Positions 37,561 to 47,758 are shown, counted from the first letter of the stretch. The stretch is DNA of 64,000 nucleotides from Bosea sp. F3-2 (GCF_008253865.1 NZ_CP042332.1:387501-451500); one strand, 5' to 3'. Program-made: numbers and translations. The notes: generated by a model not told the origin, from the sequence alone.

Positions 37561-38030
37561 TCCCTTTCCGCAATGAACACCACTCCGGAACACAAGCGCG
37601 GATCAGCGATGCCGCAAAGCGGAGCCGTTCTACATCAGAATACGTCAGGGTGGACCAATTCACAGGGGTGGATCAGAATAGAGACGCTCCTAAAAGTCGG
37701 CCCGGAACCAATCAGACTTCAAACATGGCGCGATTTGTTCGGCTTCGATTTTTCGTTTGATGCGGCAGAAGTGAACCTCTGCTTCGCGCATCAGAACGAT
37801 TATCGTGCAATACTCCAAGGTGAGTTCATTCAGTTCTGCTCTCGGCGAAGACCTCCGGCGATCCAACAGATCGAGTTCGGATCACCTGACCAAAGGACGC
37901 GACTGGTCCCCCGGTCGGAATTCGATGATGCTGGCAGATAGCATGAACTCTTGCCACAATGCGCGGGCTGCTGCCGCGCAGCGGCGCATGAAGCGTGGAA
38001 TCGTCGGTGCCTGTATAATGTTAGAGGCTT
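37561..38030. other. Gene-free stretch with possible insertion-sequence debris
   Basis: I find no convincing gene on either strand. Around 37645-37675 the motif GTGGACCAATTCACAGGG followed by GTGGATCAG repeats a GGTGGAYCA unit, as the multiple end-repeats of IS21-like elements do; this is weak. Base composition is lower in GC than upstream, and the stress island begins just after it. Confidence 0.35.
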
Positions 38031-38044
38031 TTGACTTTTCTCAA
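38031..38044. promoter_or_regulatory. FNR/FixK-type box upstream of cytochrome c
   Basis: TTGACTTTTCTCAA, a perfect TTGA-N6-TCAA palindrome 105 bases before the cytochrome c start. First of nine such sites in the island. Confidence 0.55.
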
Positions 38045-38148
38045 AACCGATCGGCTATCCGTGTACGGAATTGCCGCTCTTAATCAGTGGGATTCGTGCG
38101 GATCCTCTGCATATGCACCAACGCGCTCGTACGAGGTCTGATCTGGCC

Positions 38149-38547
38149 ATGACAAAAGGAAAACATCTGCTCACATTCGTGGTCGCCTTCACTCTCAGCG
38201 AGTTCCAGTCTCCGCATAGCTTTTCGAGCGAAATAAAAGCCGGGCAAGCTGAATACGAAAATAAATGTGCCGCTTGCCACGGTAAAGATGGAAGCGGGAA
38301 TGGGCCTGTTGCCCCCGCCCTAAGAAGGCAACCCCCTGATCTTCGTCTGCTCACCAGGAACAATCGTGGCGTGTACCCGGCGGAGGTTCTCCGCGGCATA
38401 GTCGATGGTCGAAGATCGCTTCGAGCACACGGGAACTATGAGATGCCTGTTTGGGGGAGGGAGACGTCTCCGGGGGGCACGGATATCAGCACGAACGAGC
38501 GGATAGCAGCCATTGTAGAGTATTTAAGAAGTATGCAAATCAAGTGA
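38149..38547 (+). CDS. Exported monohaem cytochrome c
   Basis: 132 residues from ATG 38149, chosen because KGKHLLTFVVAFTLSEFQS makes a signal peptide. The haem-binding motif is CAACHGKDG and the likely sixth ligand is the Met in NYEMPVWGR, giving a class I cytochrome of the SoxX/cytochrome-c6-like size. GNGPVAPALRRQPPDLRLLT is the usual loop between them. It is a periplasmic electron carrier; an FNR-type box lies upstream, consistent with micro-oxic respiration. GC content is lower than in the surrounding genes. Confidence 0.85.
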   Translation: MTKGKHLLTFVVAFTLSEFQSPHSFSSEIKAGQAEYENKCAACHGKDGSGNGPVAPALRRQPPDLRLLTRNNRGVYPAEVLRGIVDGRRSLRAHGNYEMPVWGRETSPGGTDISTNERIAAIVEYLRSMQIK

Positions 38548-38594
38548 TAAGTAATAAAGTCTCAGTGATTGCGCGTAAACTGTGATTTCTATGG

Positions 38595-38611
38595 CTAAAT
38601 TATGAATTTAG
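38595..38611. terminator. Candidate hairpin after cytochrome c
   Basis: CTAAATT-ATG-AATTTAG is a perfect 7-base dyad about 48 bases after the cytochrome stop. It is AT-rich with a three-base loop and no T-run, so a terminator role is only possible. Confidence 0.25.
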
Positions 38612-38785
38612 TGCAACTGATATGGCGTTCGCGACCAGTGGTTCGACAAGAGTTCTGTTGCGTCGAGGAGAATAACTCGCCATGGTTCGAGAAAAGTCTC
38701 GTTGCATTCGGGCTGCGCGGGCGTATGCTGCGGCAGCCTATACCCTATCTCGACCGATCTGAACGTACGCTTTCGCGTTGAGCAA

Positions 38786-39784
38786 ATGAGGTCACCCGAT
38801 CTTACGGCGGATGAGAGAGCGACTCTCGCCGGGCTTGAGCCACGTCTCGGCCGCTTGCACGTGCGCCAGCGGCTCGGATTGGAGCGCGACTACGAAGCTC
38901 ACATCTTCCGACGTGGGACGCATTTCTTTCATCTTGAAAACTGGTACTCGATCCATGGACTGATCCGGGCCCTGCTCCGGATGGCAGGCCTTCATACTCG
39001 CGGGCGTCGTAACGCGCTCGCAATCGAGCTGCGCCATAACGACGTCCTTCTCGCCAATCTCCCCCGCGAGTTCGACGGGTTTACGTTGCTGCAGCTTTCC
39101 GACCTGCATCTCGACATGAACCTGATCTTCCCAGCCGCGCTGATCGAGCGCGTCCAGGGCTTGGACTATGACCTTTGTGTTATGACCGGCGACTACAGGG
39201 CCCGGACGTTTGGACCTATCGCGGCTACCCTTGAGAGACTGCGAGAGCTACGCCAGCACCTGAAAGGAGCCGTGTATTGCGTGCTCGGCAATCACGATAC
39301 GATCAGGCTTGTTCCACCTATGGAAGCCATGGGCTACGCCCTGCTCTTAAATGAGTGGACTCGAATCGAACGGGACGGCGCTGTTATTTACCTCGCGGGA
39401 ATCGAGGACGCGCACTTCTATCGCATGGAGAACTTTCACCGGGCCGCGCATGATATTCCACCTGCAGCGGTATCCATCCTTTTGTCGCATACGCCCGAGG
39501 CCTACCGACACGCGGCGCACGCTGGATTCGATCTCATGCTGTCCGGACATACGCACGGAGGGCAGATCTGCTTGCCCGGGGGCGTTCCGATCGTGACGGA
39601 CGCTGACAGCCCCCGCGCATTCGCCCGCGGGGCGTGGCGCTATCACGATATGGTAGGCTACACATCGGTCGGAGCGGGCACCTGCATCGTGGACGTCCGG
39701 CTCAACTGCCTGCCCGAAATCACGTTGCACCACTTCAAGCGTTTGCCGCCCAAGCAATTGCCGACCAGCAGATCAGCTCAATAA
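38786..39784 (+). CDS. Calcineurin-type metallophosphoesterase (YkuE/LpxH-like)
   Basis: 332 residues from ATG 38786; upstream in-frame starts lack ribosome sites. The five metal-binding blocks are visible in order: LQLSDLHLDMN, VMTGDYRART, VLGNHDTIRL, ILLSHTPEAYRHA and LSGHTHGGQICLPGG. The GDxxxR rather than GDxxD arrangement and GHTHGGQ are typical of the YkuE/cell-envelope branch. An N-terminal segment of about 100 residues with basic and aromatic residues precedes the core. It overlaps the convergent CarS-like gene by seven bases at the 3' ends. Confidence 0.88.
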   Translation: MRSPDLTADERATLAGLEPRLGRLHVRQRLGLERDYEAHIFRRGTHFFHLENWYSIHGLIRALLRMAGLHTRGRRNALAIELRHNDVLLANLPREFDGFTLLQLSDLHLDMNLIFPAALIERVQGLDYDLCVMTGDYRARTFGPIAATLERLRELRQHLKGAVYCVLGNHDTIRLVPPMEAMGYALLLNEWTRIERDGAVIYLAGIEDAHFYRMENFHRAAHDIPPAAVSILLSHTPEAYRHAAHAGFDLMLSGHTHGGQICLPGGVPIVTDADSPRAFARGAWRYHDMVGYTSVGAGTCIVDVRLNCLPEITLHHFKRLPPKQLPTSRSAQ

Positions 39785-40281
39785 GGCCTTTCGCGAATTC
39801 CGAGTCGGAACAACAACCGCGACAGTATAACCTCCACTGCGGTGAATGCTCCCACGATCACTCCAATATCAATCGCCGAGAGTCCAAGTCTGTCCTGCAG
39901 AACGAGCAGCGGTAGCAGCGCCTCAGGGATCTGATCCAAGCCGAACGCTTGAGCATGAGGCCTCAATCCGAGCCGACGCTTGATGAAGCTGGCGATGAGG
40001 TCGCCCAGCATTGAAGTGGCTCCTAGCGCCAGACCAATCGAAACGGAGAGGCCGAGCACGAACGCGGCAAGCATCGTCGCGATGACCGCGACGAGCAAAC
40101 CGCGGATGGTTTTTCCAGGTCCAAGGATGGCCTTGCCATCGGGCAGCTTGAAGTCGAGATCAATTGGGGTTCCGAACCTGTTTCCGAGCAGCTTCCTTGC
40201 AACGACGGGAGCGCCGTTCGCGGCTGCAAGCAGCAATAGGACGCGGATCAGGAAAAATGGGTCGCTCACGGTCCTGCGCAC
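39778..40281 (-). CDS. CDP-archaeol synthase-like (CarS/DUF46) membrane protein
   Basis: 167 residues from GTG 40281 (TTG 40284 and GTG 40269 are alternatives). It has four or five membrane helices and the motif DFKLPDGKAILGPGKTIRG, followed by GDLIASFIKRRLGLRPHAQA and GLDQIPEALLPL. These are the CarS-type CTP:phosphatidate-cytidylyltransferase-fold motifs; in archaea CarS activates unsaturated archaetidic acid with CTP. A bacterial member is likely to use another lipid alcohol or phosphate. It converges on the metallophosphoesterase gene, an arrangement that may mean joint work on a phospholipid or lipid-diphosphate. Confidence 0.78.
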   Translation of the reverse strand: MRRTVSDPFFLIRVLLLLAAANGAPVVARKLLGNRFGTPIDLDFKLPDGKAILGPGKTIRGLLVAVIATMLAAFVLGLSVSIGLALGATSMLGDLIASFIKRRLGLRPHAQAFGLDQIPEALLPLLVLQDRLGLSAIDIGVIVGAFTAVEVILSRLLFRLGIRERPY

Positions 40282-40403
40282 CAAGGGTTACGTTGGGAAC
40301 TTTCCTCGCCGGCTTCAGGGCGACAGAGCGCGCCTGGAGCGCTACCCAACACTGCGCCAGTCGCATCCATCGTTGAAGGCCGTGCATCGGTGGGCGCATC
40401 CCA

Positions 40404-40698
40404 TGATGCGTGGGTTCTCGTCTGCGTCGCCCGTAATGCGAACTGCCTGCGCAATGAGAGCGATGCGACCCTCTCCAGTCCGTAGGTCGGGTAGGTGACG
40501 GAGGCGCCGGCAAACCCGCCCAATGCCGAGCGGCGTCGTCCTCGCCGCGCCCCGCACATGCTCACCGCGCTCCGGCACAACCTCGGTGACGAGTTGCGCT
40601 CCGCGACCATCGTCGACATAGACAAAGACCTGACAAAGCATTCGGCCCACGAGATCGAACGGCTGCTGACCGATCGCTCTTCGGCCGAGGACACGTAA
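40404..40698 (+). pseudogene. Decayed host-attachment-family gene
   Basis: Pieces match the intact minus-strand protein encoded at 48007-48453. HDAWVLVCVARNANCLRNES-DATLSSP matches its start, then a stop TAG; VTEAPANPPNAERR matches its next block. After a gap of about 60 residues, MLTALRHNLGDELRS and VDIDKDLTKHSAHEIERLL match its end. Two stop codons and an internal deletion make it a dead paralogue. Confidence 0.75.
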
Positions 40699-40851
40699 GA
40701 GGAAGGTCTTGAGGTCGTGGTCGTTGCGGACGCGTGCCGGCGCATCGACGTTCATAGCTCAAAGGAGGGATACTTGGCGCCAATTTGGAGCGCTCGAGAG
40801 CCCATCCGATCGGACGAAAACCATGGCCATTAATGCAATTGAACTCACTTA

Positions 40852-40865
40852 TTGATCGGGATCAA
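40852..40865. promoter_or_regulatory. FNR-type box upstream of groEL
   Basis: TTGATCGGGATCAA, a perfect match to the FNR consensus TTGAT-N4-ATCAA, 54 bases before the groEL start. The CIRCE element that usually controls groE in this group is not seen. Confidence 0.7.
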
Positions 40866-40918
40866 AATCCGGTTTGGCCGGGTCGCATATAGCTGACACG
40901 TTCCGTGAGGACGGTGAG

Positions 40919-42541
<1,623 letters not shown>

Positions 42542-42787
42542 TCGTCGGTTCGGCGATCGTTCCCGAAACTCTTGCTGAGAACGTCGAGCCATCGAAGATT
42601 CCGGACACGCCGCTCTTCTGACAGACCCTTAGAGCCGCAGTATCTTCTCGGCACGCCGCTGATCGGTGACTTCCTGGAGGAGGGCTTTCGATGCTCGGCT
42701 ACTCCTGCGAGGAGTTCGGGGTCGGCTAGGCTGCCCCCATGGACGAGGCCTCGCTGGTCGCGACAACGTGAAGGGAGAGAGCCGCCA

Positions 42788-43006
42788 ATGCCCTATGCGC
42801 GCAATGCGGACCTACCACCTTCCGTGCGCGGTCATCTGCCAGCACATGCGCAGGACATCTACCGCGCCGCGTTCAACCATGCCTTCGCCGCGCATGCGGA
42901 CGAGAGCGAGCGCGAGGAGATCGCTCACCGGATCGCCTGGGCCGCGGTCAAGCGCTCCTACGTGAAGGACGGAGACCGCTGGGTTCCCTCAGAGCCTCGG
43001 TCCTGA
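42788..43006 (+). CDS. chaB: ChaB-family protein
   Basis: 72 residues, beginning MPYARNADLPPSVRGHLPAH, then AQDIYRAAFNHAFAAH, EREEIAHRIAWAAVKRSYVK and W. This is the full ChaB fold, a small protein linked to cation transport regulation in E. coli and often found in stress clusters, with no proven biochemical activity. A GGGAGAG ribosome site precedes ATG 42788. No ChaA-type antiporter is in the window. Confidence 0.88.
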   Translation: MPYARNADLPPSVRGHLPAHAQDIYRAAFNHAFAAHADESEREEIAHRIAWAAVKRSYVKDGDRWVPSEPRS

Positions 43007-43054
43007 TCCGTGGCAGCCGCCCGGGCGGAGCCACCCGTCATTTCGCGCCCTGAC

Positions 43055-43068
43055 TTGAAACGGCTCAA
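43055..43068. promoter_or_regulatory. Orphan FNR-type palindrome
   Basis: TTGAAACGGCTCAA fits TTGA-N6-TCAA but sits between the chaB stop and the convergent PRTase end, with no gene to serve. It may be chance or a remnant promoter. Confidence 0.25.
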
Positions 43069-43173
43069 TCCTGTAGTGACAAGGCTCTCCCTTGGGGTCT
43101 TCGAGCAAGGCGCTCGCCGAGGCTTCGGAAGGGGGGCGCCGGCAAATCGGCGCGCGACGCAGGCGACGACCAG

Positions 43174-43275
43174 ATCGCCGCGCGTCCTACCGGACGCGAT
43201 AACGGTGATCGACACCTTTGTTATCGCGTCTGATTTTTTCGAAAACTGGAATCCACTTTTCGGCCCGATGCCATA
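43174..43275. repeat. Dispersed palindromic intergenic repeat, copy 1
   Basis: Starts CGCCGCGCGTCCTACCGGAC and ends near TTCGGCCCGATG. It holds a hairpin CGCGTCC-TACC-GGACGCG, a second dyad around TTATCGCG, and the block GGAATCCACTTTTCGG. It shares most bases with copy 2 at 47831-47932. Repeats with this GATTCCACTTTTCGG-type core are known between genes in Hyphomicrobiales. Confidence 0.75.
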
Positions 43276-43290
43276 GATTAAAGCGGCGGA

Positions 43291-43953
43291 TCAGCGACCT
43301 GCCTGTCGCTTGGAGGCGGGAAATCGCGCCAAGACGGAAACGACCTCCTCATCGCTCACTTCGCCGAAGTCGCGGTAGAAGTGGCCGATCGCCACGAAGG
43401 GCTTCGGCGCGTCGAGATAAACAAGGTCGTCGACTTCGCCCCGCAGCTCGGCAACGGCTTCGGCCGACGCGACGGGCACGGCTAGCACGACCTTCAGGGG
43501 CCCACGGTGGCGGATGGCCCTCAGCGCCGCCCTCGCCGTCGCGCCAGTCGCCATGCCGTCATCGACGACGATCACGGTTTGACCTGCGACGGGCACTTGG
43601 GTGCCGGCGCCGAGGTAGCGGGCCCGCCTGCGGTCGATCTCCGCAAGCTCTCTGCGGCATATGCGCTGGAACTCGTTCTCTTTGACACCGGCGAGGCTGA
43701 TGAGCGCCTCGTTCCGCACCACGACCGGAGCCGTTCCGTCCACGACTGCGCCAATGGCGAGTTCCGGCTGCCAGGGAAGGCCGATCTTGCGGACGAGGAC
43801 GAGGTCGAGCGGCGCCGACAGGGCGTTCGCGATCTCTGCGGCGACCGGCACGCCGCCGCGCGGTAGCGCCAGCACCACGGGATGCTGATCACGGTATTGC
43901 GCGAGCGCCGAAGCCAACCTGCGCCCAGCATCGGTTCGGTCCAAAAAGCGCAT
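43291..43953 (-). CDS. Phosphoribosyltransferase-domain protein
   Basis: 220 residues from ATG 43953, which has GGAG nine bases upstream; ATG 43968 is the alternative. Members of the family start with F-x-D-R-x-D-A-G, here RFLDRTDAGRRLASAL. The PRPP-binding loop is VIVVDDGMATGATARAALRA and the pyrophosphate loop ALPRGGVPVAAEIA. The acceptor is unknown; these proteins are common beside stress genes and PRPP synthetases. The PRPP synthetase encoded 2.2 kb away on the same strand could supply its substrate. Confidence 0.85.
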   Translation of the reverse strand: MRFLDRTDAGRRLASALAQYRDQHPVVLALPRGGVPVAAEIANALSAPLDLVLVRKIGLPWQPELAIGAVVDGTAPVVVRNEALISLAGVKENEFQRICRRELAEIDRRRARYLGAGTQVPVAGQTVIVVDDGMATGATARAALRAIRHRGPLKVVLAVPVASAEAVAELRGEVDDLVYLDAPKPFVAIGHFYRDFGEVSDEEVVSVLARFPASKRQAGR

Positions 43954-44047
43954 CGGGTCATGCTCCATCAATGAAGAGCCTCGTGATGGCCGGGGTCAGA
44001 AAACGCCTCCTGAACCTCATCCCATCCCCACCGGACGAAACCGGGCA

Positions 44048-44061
44048 TTGATCAGCATCAA
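44048..44061. promoter_or_regulatory. FNR-type box between PRTase and APH-like kinase genes
   Basis: TTGATCAGCATCAA, a perfect FNR consensus, lies in the divergent gap, 34 bases before the kinase ATG at 44095 and 95 bases before the PRTase start. The spacing suits the PRTase better; it could serve both. Confidence 0.65.
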
Positions 44062-44094
44062 GTCCGGCACGTGCCGCGGTCCTATGATGCAACA

Positions 44095-45162
44095 ATGGAT
44101 CGCATCCTCGACGCAGCTTCCAGGATCGAAACGCTTCGACCGGTGGTCCCGGTCGAGGACAAGGTGGCGTTTCTGAGTGATCCGCAGCATTTTCCCGGGA
44201 AGGTCCGATCCGTGGAAGCGCGCGAGACCCACATGTCCTGGGTCTTCCTGACCGAGGACCTGGTCTACAAGCTGAAGAAGCCCGTGCGCTTTGCCTATCT
44301 CGACTTCTCGACGCTCGAACGGCGAGCCGCCGCCTGCCGGGCGGAGTATGAGCTGAACCGACGTCTCGCGCCGAACGTCTATCTCGCCGTGGCGCCGCTG
44401 ACGGCCTCCCCAGAGGGGCTCGCCGTCGATGGCGACGGCGCGGTGGTCGACTGGCTTGTGGTCATGCGCCGGCTCGCCTTGGAACGGAGCCTCGAGGCCG
44501 CGTTGTTGACGCGGCGGCTGCAGCCGGTCCAGGTCGAGCGCATCGCGTCGACGCTGTGGGAGTTCTATCGGCACGCGCGCCACGTGCTCGTGCAGCCAGC
44601 ACGCCATCTTTTGGACTGGCGTCGAGCGATCGGCGCGAACAGGAGCGTGCTCTGCGATCCGCGCCTCCGACTGCCGGCGGGGCGGATCGGATGGATCGTC
44701 ACCTTGCAGCAGCGCTTTCTGAGCGAACGCGCCGAAACGCTGGCGGCCCGCCTCAGGGCAGGCCGCATCGTCGACGCGCATGGCGACCTGCGCCCGGAGC
44801 ACGTCTGGCTGACCGACCCTGTGACGATCATCGATTGCCTCGAATTCGATCCCCGCCTGCGCGCGCTCGACCCGCTCGACGAGGTTGCGTTCCTGCATCT
44901 GGAGTGCGAGCGGCTTGGAGCCCGTTGGGCTGGGGAGCGCATCCGCCGGCATCTCGCCGCGGCGCTCGGGGAGGACCGCGCCTCCGGCCTGTTTCTATTC
45001 TATCGCAGCCATCGAGCCATGCTCAGGGCGCGGCTGTCGATCGCGCATCTTCTGGACCCGATGCCGAGGATGCCCGAGAAATGGCCGCGGCAGGCGCGCC
45101 ACTATCTGCGCCTCGCGGCCCAGGACGCGATGCAGCTCGAGCAATTGCTCAGAAGACCATGA
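44095..45162 (+). CDS. APH-like kinase domain protein (COG2187 type), stand-alone
   Basis: 355 residues from ATG 44095. The phosphotransferase-like fold is shown by SWVFLTEDLVYKLKKPVRFA (ATP-binding lysine), the catalytic loop VDAHGDLRPEHVWLTD and the metal site IIDCLEFDPRLRALD. In many bacteria this COG2187 domain is fused to a P-loop kinase; here the second domain is missing and the end is natural, EQLLRRP. The substrate is unknown, perhaps a sugar or nucleoside. Its last 14 bases overlap the end of the convergent PRPP synthetase gene. Confidence 0.8.
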   Translation: MDRILDAASRIETLRPVVPVEDKVAFLSDPQHFPGKVRSVEARETHMSWVFLTEDLVYKLKKPVRFAYLDFSTLERRAAACRAEYELNRRLAPNVYLAVAPLTASPEGLAVDGDGAVVDWLVVMRRLALERSLEAALLTRRLQPVQVERIASTLWEFYRHARHVLVQPARHLLDWRRAIGANRSVLCDPRLRLPAGRIGWIVTLQQRFLSERAETLAARLRAGRIVDAHGDLRPEHVWLTDPVTIIDCLEFDPRLRALDPLDEVAFLHLECERLGARWAGERIRRHLAAALGEDRASGLFLFYRSHRAMLRARLSIAHLLDPMPRMPEKWPRQARHYLRLAAQDAMQLEQLLRRP

Positions 45163-46177
45163 AATCCGTCAGCGGCCGGTTATCGTGCAGCCTGCCGATT
45201 GTACTAGCGAGCAGCGGCGCGACGCTCACCACCTCGAGCTTGTCCCGGACGGTGCCGGCCGGAAGCCGGAATGGCGGAACGGCGTCGGTGACAACGATGC
45301 GCTCGATGGCGGGATCGGAAAGGATCTCGGACGCCCCCTGCATGAACAATCCGTGGGCCACGCAACTGATCACGCGCCGTCCGCCGCCTTGCAGCGCTGC
45401 GCGAGCGGCGCGGACGAGCGTGCCGCCGGTGTTGACGAGGTCGTCGACCACGATGCAGCTCGCGTCGCGGACCTCACCCACGAAGAGATCGCCGGAGACC
45501 ACTCCGGCGCTGCGGTACTTCTCCGCGAATGCCTTGCCAACCGGCCGGCCGACGGCCGCTTCGAGCGCCGCGCGGAAGAGATCGGCGCGCTTGCCCCCGC
45601 CGAGATCAGGAGAGACGACGCAGAGCGGCTCATCGCCGAGCATCTTCCGGATGCGCTCGACGAGGACGGGCGCGGCGGTCAGCGCTACCGTCCGGCAGCG
45701 GAACGCGTTCTCGAACGCCGCTTCATTATGCACGTCCAATGTGACGACAACGTCGGTCGCCACTGCTTCGAACAGTGAGGCGACGTAGCGCATGGTCAGG
45801 GGATCGTTCGGCTTGGTGCGGCGGTCCTTTCGCGCATAGCAGAGATAAGGCACGACAGCGGTGACGCGCGCTGCGCCCGAATCCTTCAGCGCTGCGATGA
45901 AGAACAGCAGCCGGCAGAGCTTGTCGTTGGTGCTGGCGCGCGGCCCACCATGAAGGCTGTGAAGGACGTAGACGTCTGCGCCGGCGACGGGATCGAGCGG
46001 CCGGACTTTATGCTCGCCGTCCTCGAACTCGCGCTCCTCATGGGCCGCAAGGACCACGCCGAACTCATCCGCGACCGACCGGCCGAGTTCGTCGCTCCCC
46101 GCCAGCGCAAAGAGCATCGGACGCCCCGAAGCGAGAGCCTCCGAATGGGATGCAGAGAGGGCAAGGGTTCGCATCAT
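45149..46177 (-). CDS. prs: Ribose-phosphate pyrophosphokinase (PRPP synthetase), divergent paralogue
   Basis: 342 residues from ATG 46177, with AGGAG eight bases upstream. Family motifs are FEDGEHKVRP, YLCYARKDRRTKPNDPLTMR, LDVHNEAAFENAF, VVSPDLGGGKRAD and the PRPP loop CIVVDDLVNTGGTLVRAA. The CYARQDR-type ATP loop is CYARKDR. It makes PRPP from ribose 5-phosphate and ATP. It is somewhat longer and more divergent than housekeeping Prs, and it sits with a PRTase and a kinase, suggesting a dedicated salvage or signalling route under stress. Confidence 0.88.
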   Translation of the reverse strand: MMRTLALSASHSEALASGRPMLFALAGSDELGRSVADEFGVVLAAHEEREFEDGEHKVRPLDPVAGADVYVLHSLHGGPRASTNDKLCRLLFFIAALKDSGAARVTAVVPYLCYARKDRRTKPNDPLTMRYVASLFEAVATDVVVTLDVHNEAAFENAFRCRTVALTAAPVLVERIRKMLGDEPLCVVSPDLGGGKRADLFRAALEAAVGRPVGKAFAEKYRSAGVVSGDLFVGEVRDASCIVVDDLVNTGGTLVRAARAALQGGGRRVISCVAHGLFMQGASEILSDPAIERIVVTDAVPPFRLPAGTVRDKLEVVSVAPLLASTIGRLHDNRPLTDFMVF

Positions 46178-46279
46178 CCGCCGATCTCCTGAGCCGCGCC
46201 GCGCTGCTTTCGGGACGGGCTGGCCGCTTCCCTAAAAGCGAACGATCGCCAACTGCAGTACGGGCGCGGCGGAGCATCC

Positions 46280-46717
46280 TCACCTGTAGACCAGAACCGG
46301 GACCTTCGAATGGGTCAGCACCTTCAGGGTTACGCTGCCGAGCAGAAGCGCGGCGATGCCGCGCCTTCCATGCGAAGCCATGGCGATGAGGTCGCATCCG
46401 CGTTTCGAGGCCGTCTCGACGATGACGAGATAGGGGTCATCGCTTTCCACCTGGACGACCTCACAGCGGACGCCGAGCAGCTTCGCCTCGCGCTCGGCCG
46501 CCGCCAGAAGATCGGCCGCATGCGCCCTGGCTTGCCTTTCGTACTCGCCGCGTTTGGCCTGCAACTGTTCGGGCGAGACGGTGAAGATGTGGAACGGCTC
46601 CACCACTGTGAGAACGGTCACTTCCGCGCCGGCGTCCCGTGCGAACGCCATCGCAGTCTGCATGGCTCCCATCGAGAGCGGCGAGCCGTCGATGGGGATC
46701 AAAAGATGGCTGTACAT
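46280..46717 (-). CDS. Universal stress protein, single domain
   Basis: 145 residues from ATG 46717, preceded by GGGAGGAGCC. The start YSHLLIPIDGSPLSMGAMQT and the ATP-binding motif ASHGRRGIAALLLGSVTLKV (G-2x-G-9x-GS) are intact, so it probably binds ATP. About 95 bases upstream lies TTGATCAAACGCAA (46813-46826), one base from the FNR-type palindrome. It is one of four UspA proteins in this island. Confidence 0.9.
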   Translation of the reverse strand: MYSHLLIPIDGSPLSMGAMQTAMAFARDAGAEVTVLTVVEPFHIFTVSPEQLQAKRGEYERQARAHAADLLAAAEREAKLLGVRCEVVQVESDDPYLVIVETASKRGCDLIAMASHGRRGIAALLLGSVTLKVLTHSKVPVLVYR

Positions 46718-46910
46718 GGCTCCTCCCGACAATCTCGCTGCCCCGTCAGCCTCGCAAACAGCAGGGATATGAGTTGACGATATCTTATTGCCCGAATGCC
46801 GCTGGAGACACATTGATCAAACGCAAAGAGACGGTGCCTCTTGGGCTGCATGGCTTATTTATCGGTCCATTGAAGCAAGACGTCCTGAGGCCTCATTACC
46901 CCTGTATCAA

Positions 46911-47753
46911 TTAGTGAGTCATCAGGATTGGCAGGCGACAATTATTGAGCATGGACTCAGTCACCCCTCCGAGCAGCCATTCCCGAAGGCGAGAGCGCCT
47001 ATAAGCACCGCACACGATCATTGAAGCTTCGAAGCCGGTGGCTGCACGCTGGATTGCGGTTGCAACGTCCTCCGTCGGGCCAACCGACGTATTCGAAACT
47101 GAAACATTGATACCGTGACGCGAAAGATTTGGAGCGAGATCAGTTCCGGCTGCCGTTTTTGAGAGGTCCTTTTCCCCAACCACCGAAACAATTTCGGCTG
47201 CCTCTGCCGCTTTGAGGAAGGGCATGGCGCCAGCAACGGCGCGGGCGGCGCTGGCGCTGCCGTCCCAGGCGACAATAACGCGTCGGCACAGGAATGTGCT
47301 CCGTCCCGGCGGGACGATCAGCACCGGCCGGCCGCTGTCAAACAGGCCTGCCTCAATCAAATCGCGGTCGATCTCCATTCGGGATGGTTCGGCGTCAAGA
47401 ATTGCAATGTCATTGACACGAGCATGGCTGAGAAACCGCTCAATCAAACCCGAAGAGTACAGCTGCGGCGATTCAATCGTACAAACCACTCCCGAAAATT
47501 CGGCCTCCGCCTTAGCAGTTTGAGCGAAGTGCTCGGCCAAGGACGCAATGCGTCGGTTTTCCGCAGAGACCAACCTTTGAGAAAAATCATTGATCATCGA
47601 ATATGGGACGTGGAAGCGGGCGGCTGCCGCTTGAACCGTTAAATGCGCGTTTGCTTCATGAGCCAGCGTGAGCCCAAAGCCCAAGGCAGATGTCTGTTCT
47701 TCTCTGCCCTCCTCCGTGATCGTGACCAGCACATTCTTGATGCCGTCAATCAT
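46911..47753 (-). CDS. Tandem universal stress protein
   Basis: 280 residues holding two UspA halves. The first is degenerate (VLVTITEEGREEQTSALGFG). The second keeps RRVIVAWDGSASAARAVAGA and CGAYRRSRLREWLLGGVTES, although the usual first glycine-rich position is R-R-S-R. Such tandem proteins with an R-E-W end are typical of the micro-oxic USP branch. An FNR-type box is 54 bases upstream, and the ribosome site is in a hairpin (see 47759-47777). Confidence 0.88.
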   Translation of the reverse strand: MIDGIKNVLVTITEEGREEQTSALGFGLTLAHEANAHLTVQAAAARFHVPYSMINDFSQRLVSAENRRIASLAEHFAQTAKAEAEFSGVVCTIESPQLYSSGLIERFLSHARVNDIAILDAEPSRMEIDRDLIEAGLFDSGRPVLIVPPGRSTFLCRRVIVAWDGSASAARAVAGAMPFLKAAEAAEIVSVVGEKDLSKTAAGTDLAPNLSRHGINVSVSNTSVGPTEDVATAIQRAATGFEASMIVCGAYRRSRLREWLLGGVTESMLNNCRLPILMTH

Positions 47754-47758
47754 GATCG

